Source: Microbacterium rhizosphaerae (GTDB lineage Bacteria; Actinomycetota; Actinomycetes; Actinomycetales; Microbacteriaceae). Taken from it: a stretch of DNA of 64,000 nt. The first letter of the stretch is position 1. Each line of letters begins with the position of its first letter. The stretch is taken from the NCBI RefSeq assembly GCF_034120055.1, contig NZ_CP139368.1, forward strand, positions 1,178,001 to 1,242,000, read 5' to 3'. A model generated the notes under the pieces. The model was not told where the DNA came from, ran no database searches, and saw only the letters and a list, made by a program, of their open reading frames with translations. Position numbers and translations under genes: made by a program. Below, piece by piece: positions 51,291 through 62,100 of this stretch.

Positions 51291-53300
51291 TCAGCAGGAG
51301 CACGCCTCGCCGCCGCAGCATCCCGACTCGCCGTCGGCCCGGTGGGCCTGGATGGCCTCCGGCACGTCCATCGCGGGGTTCACGTCGAGGAAGCCGTACG
51401 GCTTGAACCAGAACCCGGCGTAGTCGACGGGCATGATGGGCCAGTCCTCGGGGCGCGGGATGTGCGTCAGCCCGAACGTGTGCCACAGCACGAAGTCGGT
51501 GCCGTCGAGCGAGCGGTCGTCGGCCGCGTAGGCGGGCAGTCCCGCCCCGCCCTGGTGGGCATTGGGGTAGCGGCCGCCCGGCCAGCGCTCGTCGCGGTCG
51601 TATGCCGTCGCCCACACGTGCTTGGTCGCGAACGCCGCGCGGGCCGCGACCGACGACTGCGGGTCGGCCAGGAGCAGTGCGGTGGGCTGGGGCAGCAGGT
51701 GGTAGGCGGTCGGCCGCCCGACGCGGTTCACCCGCGATGAGGACTGCACCTCCCACACGCGGGCGACGGATGCATCCGCCTCGCGCTGCGCCTCGAGCTC
51801 CGAGCGCAGCGGGGTCTCGGTCCACGTGAACGCGTTGCCGAACTCGTTGCCCGGTCCCATCGGGATGCGCGCCGCGTCGATCTCGACGAGGCGGTTGTCC
51901 TCGCCGTCGATCGCGACGTCGAGGCGCGCGCAGAAGAGGTGCTGGTGCACGGGCGCGAAGACGCCGGGCGCGATCTCCGGGGCGTGCCGGTTCGCCGAGC
52001 CCGGGATGCCGGCGCCCACGAACACGATTCCCGTCGCCTTCGCCTCGACCTGGATCGACCCGTCGAGGTAGAAGTACCAGAAGAAGCCGTAGTCGTAGTT
52101 GCCGATCGTCGCGAAGTACGAGACGACGAGGCGTCGCGAACGGCGCACCTGCGCGCCGACCGGCCCCATCTCGGTGTGCTTCCACAGCACGCCGTAGTCC
52201 TCCTCGTGCATGCACACGACGTTCGGGATCTTGACGGCGTGGCCGCGGTCGTCGGCGACGTAGCCGTCGAAGTAGCGGATGACGCCGAGGCAGTCGCAGC
52301 CGAGCTGCAGCGGATTGGCGTTCTTGCCGAGGAGGTACTCGCCGGCGTCGAAGTAGCTGATCCAGAAGCGCGTCGGCGACGTGTCGCCGTACGGCACCAC
52401 CATCTCGGGCACGCTGGCGCGGGCGAGCACCGAGCGGTCGTCGAACGAGACGTCGCTGAGCACCAGGCCCTCGCGCGCGTTGAAGCCCACGCGCAGCGAC
52501 CACTTCTCCCACTCCACCCGTGAGCCGTCCACGCGGAAGCTGGGCCCCTCGGGCTGTGTGATCTCGATCGGCTTGAGGGAGGTGCGCGCGGGACCGACCG
52601 CATCCGGCGTGTACTTGCCGCTGCCGGCCGGAACGGGGATGTCGCCCTCGTCCTCGATGCCGATCACCTCGTTCGTCACGAGGTCGATGTGCACGATGAG
52701 CCCCTCCACGGGGTGGGCCCACGGGATGTCGTCCTCGGAGTCGCGCAGGAACGTCAGCGAGCGGATGATCCGGCGCCCGACCTCGTTCTCGCGGCCGACG
52801 AAGCCCGGCGCGAGCGGGCTGCAGAAGGCGAGCTCCCTGCGGTCGTCGAGGCCGCGACGGCGCATCGCCGCCTGCCACTGCGGCGAGGCCTTGACGATCG
52901 ACTCTGCGCGCTCGTACTCCTCGAAGAGGTACTGCGGCTGACCGTAGGGCGCCTCGGAGGCGCGGTGCGACCGCTGCGACACGACCTCGCCGCGGGTCAC
53001 CGACACGACGGCCTCGACGACCTCGCCGGTCGCGGCATCCATGAGCGTCACGTCGACACGGCGGTCGATCGGCGCGCCGGGGACCCACGCCGCCAGCTCC
53101 TGCTTGGTCGGCTCGTCGGGCAGGAGCATCGGCACGCGCGTCGTCTCGGTGAGCAGCCCTGCGGACACGAGGATCGCGCGGGCGGCGTCGATCTCGGCGC
53201 CGGTCAGCGGGTCGTGCGGATGCGGGGCCCCCGACATCTCGGCCTGCACGGTGGCGGTGGCGGCGGCGGCGGTGGCGGCGGGATGGTGCTCGTGCGACAT
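51291..53300 (-). CDS. tynA: Primary (copper-containing) amine oxidase
   Basis: A 669-residue copper/topaquinone amine oxidase, which converts primary amines with O2 to aldehydes, ammonia and H2O2. The TPQ motif NYDY is at residues 401-404, with Tyr402 as the precursor, in FATIGNYDYGFFWYFYLDGS. Copper histidines are in APVHQHLFCARLD and, at the C-terminus, DFVLWHTFGLTHIPRPEDWPIMP. The ATG at 53300 follows GAGGAG. There is no signal peptide; E. coli TynA is periplasmic, but actinobacterial members are typically cytosolic. A TetR gene lies divergently with a perfect palindrome between. Confidence 0.93.
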   Translation of the reverse strand: MSHEHHPAATAAAATATVQAEMSGAPHPHDPLTGAEIDAARAILVSAGLLTETTRVPMLLPDEPTKQELAAWVPGAPIDRRVDVTLMDAATGEVVEAVVSVTRGEVVSQRSHRASEAPYGQPQYLFEEYERAESIVKASPQWQAAMRRRGLDDRRELAFCSPLAPGFVGRENEVGRRIIRSLTFLRDSEDDIPWAHPVEGLIVHIDLVTNEVIGIEDEGDIPVPAGSGKYTPDAVGPARTSLKPIEITQPEGPSFRVDGSRVEWEKWSLRVGFNAREGLVLSDVSFDDRSVLARASVPEMVVPYGDTSPTRFWISYFDAGEYLLGKNANPLQLGCDCLGVIRYFDGYVADDRGHAVKIPNVVCMHEEDYGVLWKHTEMGPVGAQVRRSRRLVVSYFATIGNYDYGFFWYFYLDGSIQVEAKATGIVFVGAGIPGSANRHAPEIAPGVFAPVHQHLFCARLDVAIDGEDNRLVEIDAARIPMGPGNEFGNAFTWTETPLRSELEAQREADASVARVWEVQSSSRVNRVGRPTAYHLLPQPTALLLADPQSSVAARAAFATKHVWATAYDRDERWPGGRYPNAHQGGAGLPAYAADDRSLDGTDFVLWHTFGLTHIPRPEDWPIMPVDYAGFWFKPYGFLDVNPAMDVPEAIQAHRADGESGCCGGEACSC

Positions 53301-53330
53301 TGCAGACTCCTCGGTGGACAGGCCACTTGT

Positions 53331-53346
53331 TTGAGCGATCGCTCAA
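53331..53346. promoter_or_regulatory. Perfect 16-bp palindrome, TetR operator candidate
   Basis: TTGAGCGATCGCTCAA is perfectly self-complementary. It lies between tynA and a divergent TetR gene, 31 bases before the tynA start and about 60 before the tetR start. A nine-base half, TGAGCGATC, also occurs upstream of the APC permease (47661-47669). Confidence 0.7.
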
Positions 53347-53406
53347 TAATAGGGTGGGACAGCGCCGGATGTCCAGTGATCCCGTGCGAGAGGGGATGAT
53401 CGGAGG

Positions 53407-54000
53407 ATGCCGAGACTGGTCGACCGCGACGAGCGCCGTGCGCTGATCGTCGACGCATACCTGCGGATCGTGTCGCGCTCGGGCGTCGCGGCCGCCACGA
53501 GCCGCGCCCTCGCGGCCGAGGCGGGGATCTCGACCGGCGCGCTGTGGCACTACTTCGACGGGTACGGAGATGTCGTGCGGGCCGCGTTCCAGCGCGTGTA
53601 CACCCAGACCAACGAGCGCATCGCGGCCGCCGGCGTGGGTCGACGCGGCCTCGCCGCGCTCGACGCGATGGCGTTCGACATCCTTCCCCACGATCCCGCC
53701 ACCCGCGACGAGGCCGTCGTCGTCGTGAGCTTCTGGGGGCTGCTGCCCGCACACGGAGAGTTCCGCGAGCAGGCGCGGACGGTCGAGGCCGACTGGGGGA
53801 GGCAGGTGTCGACCCACCTGCGCGAGGCGATCGACGACCGCGAGCTGGTGCCGTCGACACCGGTGCCGGTGCTGACCGATGCGCTGCTCGCCGTCTACGA
53901 GGCGCTGCAGCTGCGCGAGGTCCAGGGCTCCCCGACGGCGCGGCCCGAGCGTCAGCGCGCACTGCTCGACCATCTCATCGCGCCCTGGCGGGCATCATGA
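53407..54000 (+). CDS. TetR-family regulator, likely of the amine oxidase
   Basis: A 197-residue TetR protein. The helix-turn-helix ATSRALAAEAGISTGALWHYFDGYGDVV is at about residues 28-55. The ATG at 53407 starts MPRLVDRDERR. The divergent arrangement and the perfect palindrome suggest it represses tynA and itself. The stop overlaps the start of the alpha/beta hydrolase (ATGA), so that gene is co-transcribed. Confidence 0.88.
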   Translation: MPRLVDRDERRALIVDAYLRIVSRSGVAAATSRALAAEAGISTGALWHYFDGYGDVVRAAFQRVYTQTNERIAAAGVGRRGLAALDAMAFDILPHDPATRDEAVVVVSFWGLLPAHGEFREQARTVEADWGRQVSTHLREAIDDRELVPSTPVPVLTDALLAVYEALQLREVQGSPTARPERQRALLDHLIAPWRAS

Positions 54001-54713
54001 CGGCGCTGTACGTCCGTCGCGTCGCCGCGGCGGCGCCCGCATCCGGGCCGCCGGTGCTGCTCGTGCACGGGCTCGCCTCGCGTGGGCGCGTCGACTGGCC
54101 GGACGCCGAGTGGGCGCGACCTGTCTCGGCGGCGGGCCGCGACGTCCTCGTCGTCGACCTCCCCGCGCACGGCAGGTCGGACCGGCCGCCGGCCCCGCTG
54201 TCGGCGGCGGACATCGTCGATCTCCTCTCCGAGGTCGTGGACGACGCGGGCGGCGGCGTGGACGTCGTCGGCTACTCGCTCGGGGCCCGGCTCGCATGGT
54301 CGCTCGCCGCGCGCGGAGCCGTTCGTCGGGCGGTGCTCGGCGGGCTCGAGCCCGTCGACCTGCTGCGGCGGGTGGATCTGGAGGCGGCGCGCACGGCGAT
54401 CGCGGGCGGGCCGGAGCCCACGGACCCCCTCACGCAGGCCGTCGCACGGATGGTGCGGCTTCCCGGCCTGGACCCGGAGGCGGTCCTCGACCTCGTGCAG
54501 GGCATCGCCGCCGACCCGTTCGACCCGCGCGCCGACCCGCCGCAGATCCCCGTGCTGCTGCTCGCCGGGGTGGACGACCCGGTCGTGCGCGGGCTCGAGG
54601 GGCTCGCCGCGGTGCTCCCGGATGCGCGCATCCTCCGCGTGCCCGGTGACCACCTGACGGCCCTCCACACCCCGCAGTTCCGCGCGGCGGCGTGCGAATT
54701 CCTGGGTCTGTGA
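53997..54713 (+). CDS. Alpha/beta-hydrolase fold protein
   Basis: A 238-residue hydrolase. The oxyanion-hole region VLLVHGLASRG leads to the nucleophile Ser94 in VGYSLGARL. The late acid is in LLLAGVDDPVV and the histidine in VPGDHLTALH. The reaction cannot be assigned. The ATG at 53997 overlaps the TetR stop by four bases. Confidence 0.85.
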   Translation: MTALYVRRVAAAAPASGPPVLLVHGLASRGRVDWPDAEWARPVSAAGRDVLVVDLPAHGRSDRPPAPLSAADIVDLLSEVVDDAGGGVDVVGYSLGARLAWSLAARGAVRRAVLGGLEPVDLLRRVDLEAARTAIAGGPEPTDPLTQAVARMVRLPGLDPEAVLDLVQGIAADPFDPRADPPQIPVLLLAGVDDPVVRGLEGLAAVLPDARILRVPGDHLTALHTPQFRAAACEFLGL

Positions 54714-54753
54714 GGCGCCCGCCGATGTCGTGACCTCCTGCCATCATGGGCGG

Positions 54754-55827
54754 GTGGACCTCGCGACCCTCCGAGCGGAGCGCCTGCGCTCGCAGCGGCT
54801 GACCGCCCCGGCGGCGACGATCGTGGATGCGGCCGCGCACATGCTCGCCGTGCAGAGCCAGGAGTTCTGGGGCGGCCGCTGGGCGCTCGCCATCCGCACC
54901 CAGGGCGATCCGACGATGCGCGACATCGACGCCGCGTTCGATTCCGGCGCGATCGTGCGCACGTGGACCATGCGCGGCACGCTGCACACCATCCCCGCGC
55001 GGGATCTCGCGTGGGTGCTGCAGGTGACGGGGGAGCGGCAGCTGAGGCAGGCGGCATCCCGACATCGCGCCCTCGGTCTCGACGCCGAGACGATGCTGCG
55101 CGCCGAGGGTGTCGTGCTCTCCGTCCTGGCCGGAGGCGGGCAGGCGAGCCGGCCGGAGCTGTTCGCCGAGCTCGAGCGGCAGGCGGGCATCGATCCGACC
55201 GGGCAGCGGGGCATCCACATCCTCTACGCGCTCGCGGTGCGAGGGCTCATCTGCCAGGGACCGGTGATCGAGCGCGCCACGGGCATCGCGCGCGAGCAGC
55301 GGTTCGTCCTCGTCGAGGACTGGGTGAGGGATGCCGCTCTCCCCGCCGATCCGCTCGCCGAGCTGTTCCGCCGCTACATCGACGGCCACGGTCCGGCCGG
55401 CGCCGAGGACTTCGCGTGGTGGTCGGGGCTGCCGGTCACCGTCGCCCGACAGGCGGCGGCCGCATCCGGTCTCGACACGGTCGAGGTGCCCGGCGGCGCG
55501 GTCGGCTGGGTGTCGACGCCGCGCCCGCGGCGATCGGGGCAGACCGAGGTCTTCGCGCTGCCGCCGTTCGAGGAGTACTTCATCTCGTACGCCGACCGCA
55601 CGGTGCCGTGCGCACCGGAGTTCCTCGCGCCCGTCGGACCGGGGTCGAACGGGATGGTGCGGCCGATCCTCGTGGCGCGCGGCGAGATCGTCGGGGTGTG
55701 GACGCACTCGCTCGCCGTGGGCCGCCACCGCGACGACCCCGTGCCTCAGCTGCTCGCTCCGGGCGCGGCGACGGATGCGGAGATCGCCGCCGCGTTGGAG
55801 CGGTACGCCGCCTTCGTCGCGGGCTGA
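54754..55827 (+). CDS. Winged-helix AlkX/AlkZ-like protein (HTH_42 family)
   Basis: A 357-residue member of the winged helix DNA-binding family (YcaQ/AlkZ/AlkX). The QxQ motif (Gln34-Ser-Gln36 in LAVQSQEFWGG) is the one AlkX- and AlkZ-type DNA glycosylases use. TMRGTLHTIPARDLAWVL and FALPPFEEYFISYADRT follow, as in actinobacterial AlkX-like members. I prefer the GTG at 54754; a GTG at 54730 would add eight residues. Related proteins remove bulky or crosslinked bases, but activity cannot be inferred from the motif alone. It stands alone, 40 bases after the hydrolase. Confidence 0.8.
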   Translation: MDLATLRAERLRSQRLTAPAATIVDAAAHMLAVQSQEFWGGRWALAIRTQGDPTMRDIDAAFDSGAIVRTWTMRGTLHTIPARDLAWVLQVTGERQLRQAASRHRALGLDAETMLRAEGVVLSVLAGGGQASRPELFAELERQAGIDPTGQRGIHILYALAVRGLICQGPVIERATGIAREQRFVLVEDWVRDAALPADPLAELFRRYIDGHGPAGAEDFAWWSGLPVTVARQAAAASGLDTVEVPGGAVGWVSTPRPRRSGQTEVFALPPFEEYFISYADRTVPCAPEFLAPVGPGSNGMVRPILVARGEIVGVWTHSLAVGRHRDDPVPQLLAPGAATDAEIAAALERYAAFVAG

Positions 55828-55933
55828 CCCGCGCGCCGGATCGAGGGGTGCCGGCCCGCACCGACATGGCATTTCTCGGCCTCGGCTATGCGCGCACCAT
55901 GTGCGCCCTCTGCGATTGCCTTCAGGGCGGCGT

Positions 55934-55964
55934 CCCCGCCCGCCCGGAAATCCGGCGGACGGGG
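55934..55964. terminator. Interrupted GC-rich hairpin after the AlkX-like gene
   Basis: CCCCG (55934-55938) pairs with CGGGG (55960-55964). CCGG (55944-55947) pairs with CCGG (55952-55955) around an AAAT loop. An internal loop separates the two stems, and no T-run follows. Confidence 0.35.
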
Positions 55965-56076
55965 CCGCACTGACGCCGGGACGTGCGCATTCCGCAATCG
56001 GCATGTCGCGCGTGACCTTCGGAATTCCGCGGCCGAGCGCGACGCGAACGGTTCGGGAATTTATGTATCAGGGGTC

Positions 56077-56105
56077 TTGACGGGTGTTCTTCAGGGGCGT
56101 AAACC
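56077..56105 (+). promoter_or_regulatory. Possible promoter of the giant surface-protein gene
   Basis: TTGACG at 56077-56082, a 17-base spacer and TAAACC at 56100-56105. The -10 is imperfect. A start site near 56112 would give a 5' leader of about 58 bases. Confidence 0.35.
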
Positions 56106-56169
56106 TGCCATCTGTATCCGCGTGCAGGGCGCGGATGACGCTGGTGGTACTGGGCTAGGGGAGGCCTTG

Positions 56170-59100
56170 GTGCACACGAAGTCGGCTGGAGCGGCGTCGC
56201 GCGCCGCGAAGAGGTCGCGGGGCCCACGGGCCTACGGCCTGATCGTGCGTGCGACTTCGCTCTTCGCTGCGTTCGTCACCGCCTTCGCCCTGTCGCTTCC
56301 GTCGACGGCTCAGGCGGCAGAGCCCGCGGCGGTGCCCGCGGCAGCGCATCCGGCATCCACCTCCACGGCGACGCTCGCCGCGCAGGACCAGCAGTTCGTC
56401 CAGTACGTCGACGCGTCGATCGCCGTGAAGCAGGCCATCGCGAACCGCGCGGCCTACGAGGCGGCGTACAAGCAGTACCTCGCCGCGAAGGCCACGTACG
56501 ACGCCGCTGTGCGGCGTGCGCAGGCCGATGCATCCCGGCGCGGCGTGGGCTCCCGGCAGACGTCCCGGTCGACGAAGAGCACGTTCGTGCTCTCTCCGAC
56601 CACGACGGTCGTGACGAAAACGACGCCGACCACCACGCCCACGACGTCGACCACCTCGCAGATGAACTGCACCCGATCCGCGGACGGGAACTCCGTCACG
56701 TGCACATCGGGGACCAGCTCGAATGCGGGAAGCGGCTCGTCGGGCTCCGGTTCGACGGGGTCGGGCGGCTCGTCCGGATCGACGGGGTCCACCGGCTCCA
56801 CCGGATCGGAGGGTTCCACAGGATCGACCGGATCGACCGGCTCCACGGGCACCGGCTCGACGGGTACGACCGGATCCACCGACACGGGTTCGACCGGCAC
56901 CGGCTCGACCGGATCGACCGGCACTCCGGCCCCGACACCGTCGCCTCTCATGGCGGACTCGTCGCCCGCTACCCCGGTGGACGCATCCGCGGCCCTGACG
57001 CAGGCGCAGCTCGATGCCGCGGTCGCGCAGGCGAAGTCCGAGTGGCTCGCCGTCGACCCGGGTGCGAGCTTCGCCGGGTTCAGCGCATCGGTCGGGAGCC
57101 TCGGCACGGGATGGCTCGGCAGCGAGGCCTCCGGCGCCGTCGTCATCGATGCGACAGCCGCAGGCTGGGGCTGGGACGTCTCGTTCCCGTCCGCCCCGTC
57201 GGCGCACATGAGCCTGCTGACGGTCGTCCGTCACGAGCTCGGCCACGTGCTCGGCCTGGCGCACACCGGCGGCACCGTCATGACGCCGACGCTCTCGGTC
57301 GGGCAGAGCTACCCGGTCGATGCGGCACTGCTCCCGAAGCCGGCTCCGGCTCCGGCACCCGCTCCGGCTCCCGCTCCGGCTCCCGCGCCGGTCACGGCGA
57401 CCGCCGCGACGACCACCTCCGACCCGGCGCCCGCACCGACGGACACGACGACTCCCGCGCCGACGACGACCACGGCTCCCACCGACCCGACGGCACCGAC
57501 GGACACGACCACGGCTCCCAGCGACCCGACGACCACGACGTCTCCGGCACCGACGACGACCACGACCCCCACCGACCCGACGGCCCCCACCGATCCGGCC
57601 GCGCCGACGGCCCCCGCCGACCCGACGACCAGCGCTGCGGCAGGCACGACCAGCGCCCCGGCGGCTCCCGCGGCTGCCCCGGCGCCGTGGGTGCTCCAGC
57701 TGGCGACCGGAACCGGCACCCTCGCGTTCCACGCCGACGGCACCGTGACGTTCACGACCGCCGCAGGCACGCAGTCCACGACGCTCGCCGCGGTCAGCGA
57801 GATCGACGTCCTCGGCGGCCACGACGACACGCTCGTCGTGGACCGCGGCACGGTGGACCCGGCGATCACGATCCGCTTCGACGGCGGCACCGGCTACAAC
57901 TCGCTCGACTTCGCCGGCACGACCTCGGGCATGAGGTCGGTGCCGATCGACCACCACTCCGGCACGATCGTCCTCGACCGCACGACCGTGCAGTACGCGG
58001 ACATCGCGCCCATGAACTCCGGGACGGCGGCGGCAGCGCTCTTCGACTTCGGCACCGCCGACAACACGTGCACGCTGAACTCGCCGTCCAGCGGCCAGCT
58101 GCAGCTGGCCTGCGACAACATGGAGACGACGAGCTTCGCCGACCCGACCACGTCGCTGACGATCCAGGGCACGGGCGACGACATCCTGCACATCGCGGGT
58201 CAGGTCGACTTGGCCGCCGCCGCCCTGACCGTCGCGTTCCGCCAGATCTTCCTCGACAGCGGGGCGGACCTCACTGCCGGTGATGTGTCGCTGACGGCAT
58301 CGCAGACGGTGACCGGGGGCGTGAAGAACGTGATCGGATGCCTCGGCAACGGCACGATCGCCACCCACTGCGCCGATACGGCCGTCACTCTGACGGACGC
58401 GGCGGTGCACGCCGCGAGCCTCACGATCGCCGCGACTTCGAGCGTGACACCGGACTCGTTCTACGGGATCGTCGTCCACGACCACGCGGCCGTATCGATC
58501 ACGGACGGCTCGATCGACACCGGCACCGGCGCCATCGCCATCACGGCCAGCGCCACCGTGCCGACCTTCACGGCGAACGAGAAGTACACCGACAACCTCG
58601 TCTTCGACGACTCCGCGACGATCACGATCGGCGGGGCGGCCCGGCTCACGGGCAACGGGATGACGTTCACGTCGACGTCGAACCTCACCGGCACGGCGAA
58701 TCCGGGCGCCGACGCGAGCAAGGACGAGAGCGGCAACGGCGCGGACGGCAGTGCGCAGAAGGATGCCGCGGTCGCCACCGTGACGGTCTTCAGCACGTCG
58801 ATCACGAAGCTCACCGACACCGCGAGCCTCGGTGCGACCGGCGACGCGACGCTCGCCGCCGTCAACGACGTCACGGTGAACGCGACGGCCGATGCGAGCG
58901 CGGCGACCGCCGGAGCCGGCATCGCCGTCATCTACGTGAACCAGGACACCCAGTCGTTCATCGACTCCCACTCGCCGACCGCCATCACGGCGAAGGACCT
59001 CGCCGTCAACGCGGACAGCACGCTGGGCGCGGCATCCACCGCCAACACCAGCGCCAAGGGCTCGACCCAGAACGACAAGACGGCGAACGACCCCAGCCGC

Positions 59101-62100
59101 GCGAACGGCAACTCGAAGACCGCCGACGGCAACGTCGATCTGACAGCGGCGCTCGCAGTGGTCGTGCTCACCGGCGGCACGCACGCGTACATCGCGCCGG
59201 CCTCCGGCACCGTCACGATCACCACGACGGGCGGCACCCAGAAGATCCACGCGGGCGCGGTCAACACCGACGCGGCCAGCGCCTCCGGCGGCAACGCGGA
59301 CGGCACGGGCGGGGCGGGCGCCGTCGGCGTCGGCGTCGCCGTTGACGTGGGCGTCTTCACGACCGAGGCCTACCTCGGCACCGGGGCGACCCTCCACGCG
59401 ACGACCGTCACCGTCGAAGCCGTGCAGCCCACGAGCAGCGGTCAGTCGGCGTACAGCGCGACCGCCGTCTCCGGTGCGGCCGGCAGCAGCGGCGATTCGG
59501 TGAGCGTGGCCGGCTCCGTCGCCGTGAACGTCGTGGTGCTGAAGACCCTCGCCGAGGTGCGCGGCGACGCCACGGTCGACTCCGGCCTGAACCTGACCGC
59601 CGGCTCGGATGTCAAGGACACCGTGACGACGACCTCGAAGAAGGACGGCACCGGCAACTCGGTCGGCGTCGGCGCGTCGGTCTCGATCGACATCGTCAAC
59701 GACACCACCAACGCCGGCGTCACGTCCAGCGGCATGCTGACGGGCGTCGGCGCCCTCACCATCCGCTCGAAGGGCAACAGCGTCAGCGACACGGAGGCCA
59801 CGAGCGGCGCCTCGGGCGGCAGCAGCCTCGTCTTCACCGCCGTCGTCGCGCTCGGCGTCGACAACATCACGACGTCCGCCGGGTTCGCGGACGGCTCCGC
59901 CATCACCACCGCCGGCAACATCGACGCGCAGGCCGACCAGACCGCCAAGGCGACGACCAAGGCGACGGGTGCGACGGATGGCGGCAACCTCGCCATCGGC
60001 GCGGCCGTGGCCATCACGCTCGCCGACCACGAGGCCGACTCCTCGACCGGACGCACGCTCACGGCGAACAGCGGCGATGTGTCGTTCACGGCAAACGGCT
60101 CCAGCGACAGCGACACCGAGGCGAAGGCCAGCGCGAAGGGCGCGAAGGGCGAGAAGTCCGGGTCCGACCCGAGCGGCGATACGTCGTCGGTGAACGACAA
60201 GGGCGACAAGCAGGCATCCTTCGCCAACAGCTCGTCGACCGCGAAGGGCGGCAAAGGCACCAAGACCTCGACGCCGTCGGCGTCGACCGGAGACGGCGGC
60301 GGCTCCAAGATCACGGTCGCGGCCGCCGTGGCCTTCAACCTGATCGACTCGTCGTCCACCGCGCGGCTCGCGGACGGCCAGAGCATCACGTCGACCGGCG
60401 GCCAGGTGACCCTCGCGACGACGAACACGACCCACGCGAAGTCCATCGCGAACGGCACCGCGAGCACCGGCTCGTCGCTGACGATCGGCGCGGCCGTCGC
60501 GATCAACCTCGTCGACATCACCAACGACGCCTCGATCGGCGTGGGCAGCACGGTCAGGGCATCCACCGGGGTCACCCTCTCGGCGATCTTGAACACCGTG
60601 CCCGACGGAAAGCACACGATCGACGCCGAAGCCACCTCCGGTGCGTCCAGCTCCGACGGCACGCTCGGCCTCGCCGGCTCCTTCGCCATGAACCTCGAGA
60701 ACGCGACGACGACGGCGCAGGTGCACGCCGACCCGCTGGGCGGCGGCGGTGTCGTCATCACCGGCACCGGCGACCTCGCCATGACGGCCACCTCCAACGG
60801 CAGCAGCAAGACCGCCGCCACCGCGAACCAGTCCGGCGGCGCGACCGTCGGCATCGGCGCTTCGGTCGCCCTCAACCTCGTCAACAACGACGTCTTCACC
60901 GGATTCGACCTCACGGGGACCCCCGCGAACGGACCCCCGGTCACCGGAGCCCGCAACATCACTCTCACGTCCTCCAACACCGATGCGCTGACGAACGAGA
61001 CCGATGCGGGTGGCCAGGGTGGCAAAGTCACCATCACGCCCTCCGTTGCGGTATCGATCGCGAACGAATCGTCTGTAGCCGCTTTCGGCGCCGGTCCGCT
61101 GGTGACCGCCACCGGCGCCATCACCGCGGGCGCGACCTTCGCGGGCGCCGTCACCACCACCGCCAAGGGTGACACCACCGTCGGCAGCACCGCGGGCATC
61201 GGCCTGTCGCTGGCCCTCGCGATCGTGAACCACACCGTCGACGCCCACACCGCGCGCAGCCTGCACGCCACCGGTGCGATCGGGTTCACCGCGACCGGCA
61301 GCTCGCAGACGACGAGCGAGGCGACGGCCGCGACCTCCGGTGCCAAGGACGACGGCAGCGGCGAGGACTCGAACAAGAAGGCCGACAACAACCTCAAGAA
61401 CGCGAACAAGGAGCAGAAGGACAACAACGCGGCCGGCAAGGACTCGGGCAAGACCTCGACCCCGAAGGACGGCACCGCCGACGGGCAGGACAACAGCAGC
61501 TCCAGCTCGCCGTCCCTCTCTCTCGCCGCGGCCGTCGCGATCAACATCGTCACGACGATCAGCACGGCGAACGTCGCGGACGGGCTCACGATCACCTCGG
61601 ACACCGGCGTCCTGACCCTCAAGAGCCTCGCGCACACGGATGCCTCGGCCCACGGCAAGGGCGACAGCACCGCCAAGGCGGCCGTCGGGGTCGGTGTCGG
61701 CGTCGCCGTGAACTCGGTCGACATCACGAACCGCGCCACCACCGGCGCGTCGACCATCGTCGCGACCGGGCTCGACGCCCAAGCGGGCATCACCGACATC
61801 AACGACCCGAACAACCACGATGTGCTGCGCCACTGGAACGGCACGAGCTGGGACGTCATCGACCGCGGCAAGGACCTGCCCGGTCCGTACGCCGACCAGT
61901 ACTTCCGGCTGACCGCCGACGACGGCTCGAACGGCAAGGGCGTCTACAAGTACTCGTCGGGCGGCAGCTGGGGCAGCGCGGTGGTCAGCGGCGACGTGCA
62001 GGAGAAGGACAAGCTGACCGACTGCGACCACTCGACGAGCCCGGCCTTCTGCGTGCTGAGCGTCCCGAACGCGGGCCACCCGCAGGGCAGCATGTACATG

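Larger units (their letters stand above)
55828..56169. other. 342-bp intergenic region before the giant gene
   Basis: No convincing gene. A 35-codon ATG frame (55866-55973) lacks a ribosome binding site. A GC-rich interrupted hairpin at about 55934-55964 pairs CCCCG with CGGGG and CCGG with CCGG, and may terminate the AlkX-like transcript. A TTGACG at 56077-56082 with TAAACC at 56100-56105 is a reasonable promoter, 17 bases apart. The rest shows no structure I recognise. Confidence 0.5.

Noticed and set aside
55866..55973. A 35-codon frame starting ATG GCA TTT in the leader region, with CALCDC
   Set aside because: No ribosome binding site is seen, and the 3' half coincides with the GC-rich hairpin, so coding potential is weak.
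56727..56938. Regular short repeats that could suggest a CRISPR array
   Set aside because: Units are 3-9 bases, in frame and without unique spacers; it is a coding minisatellite.
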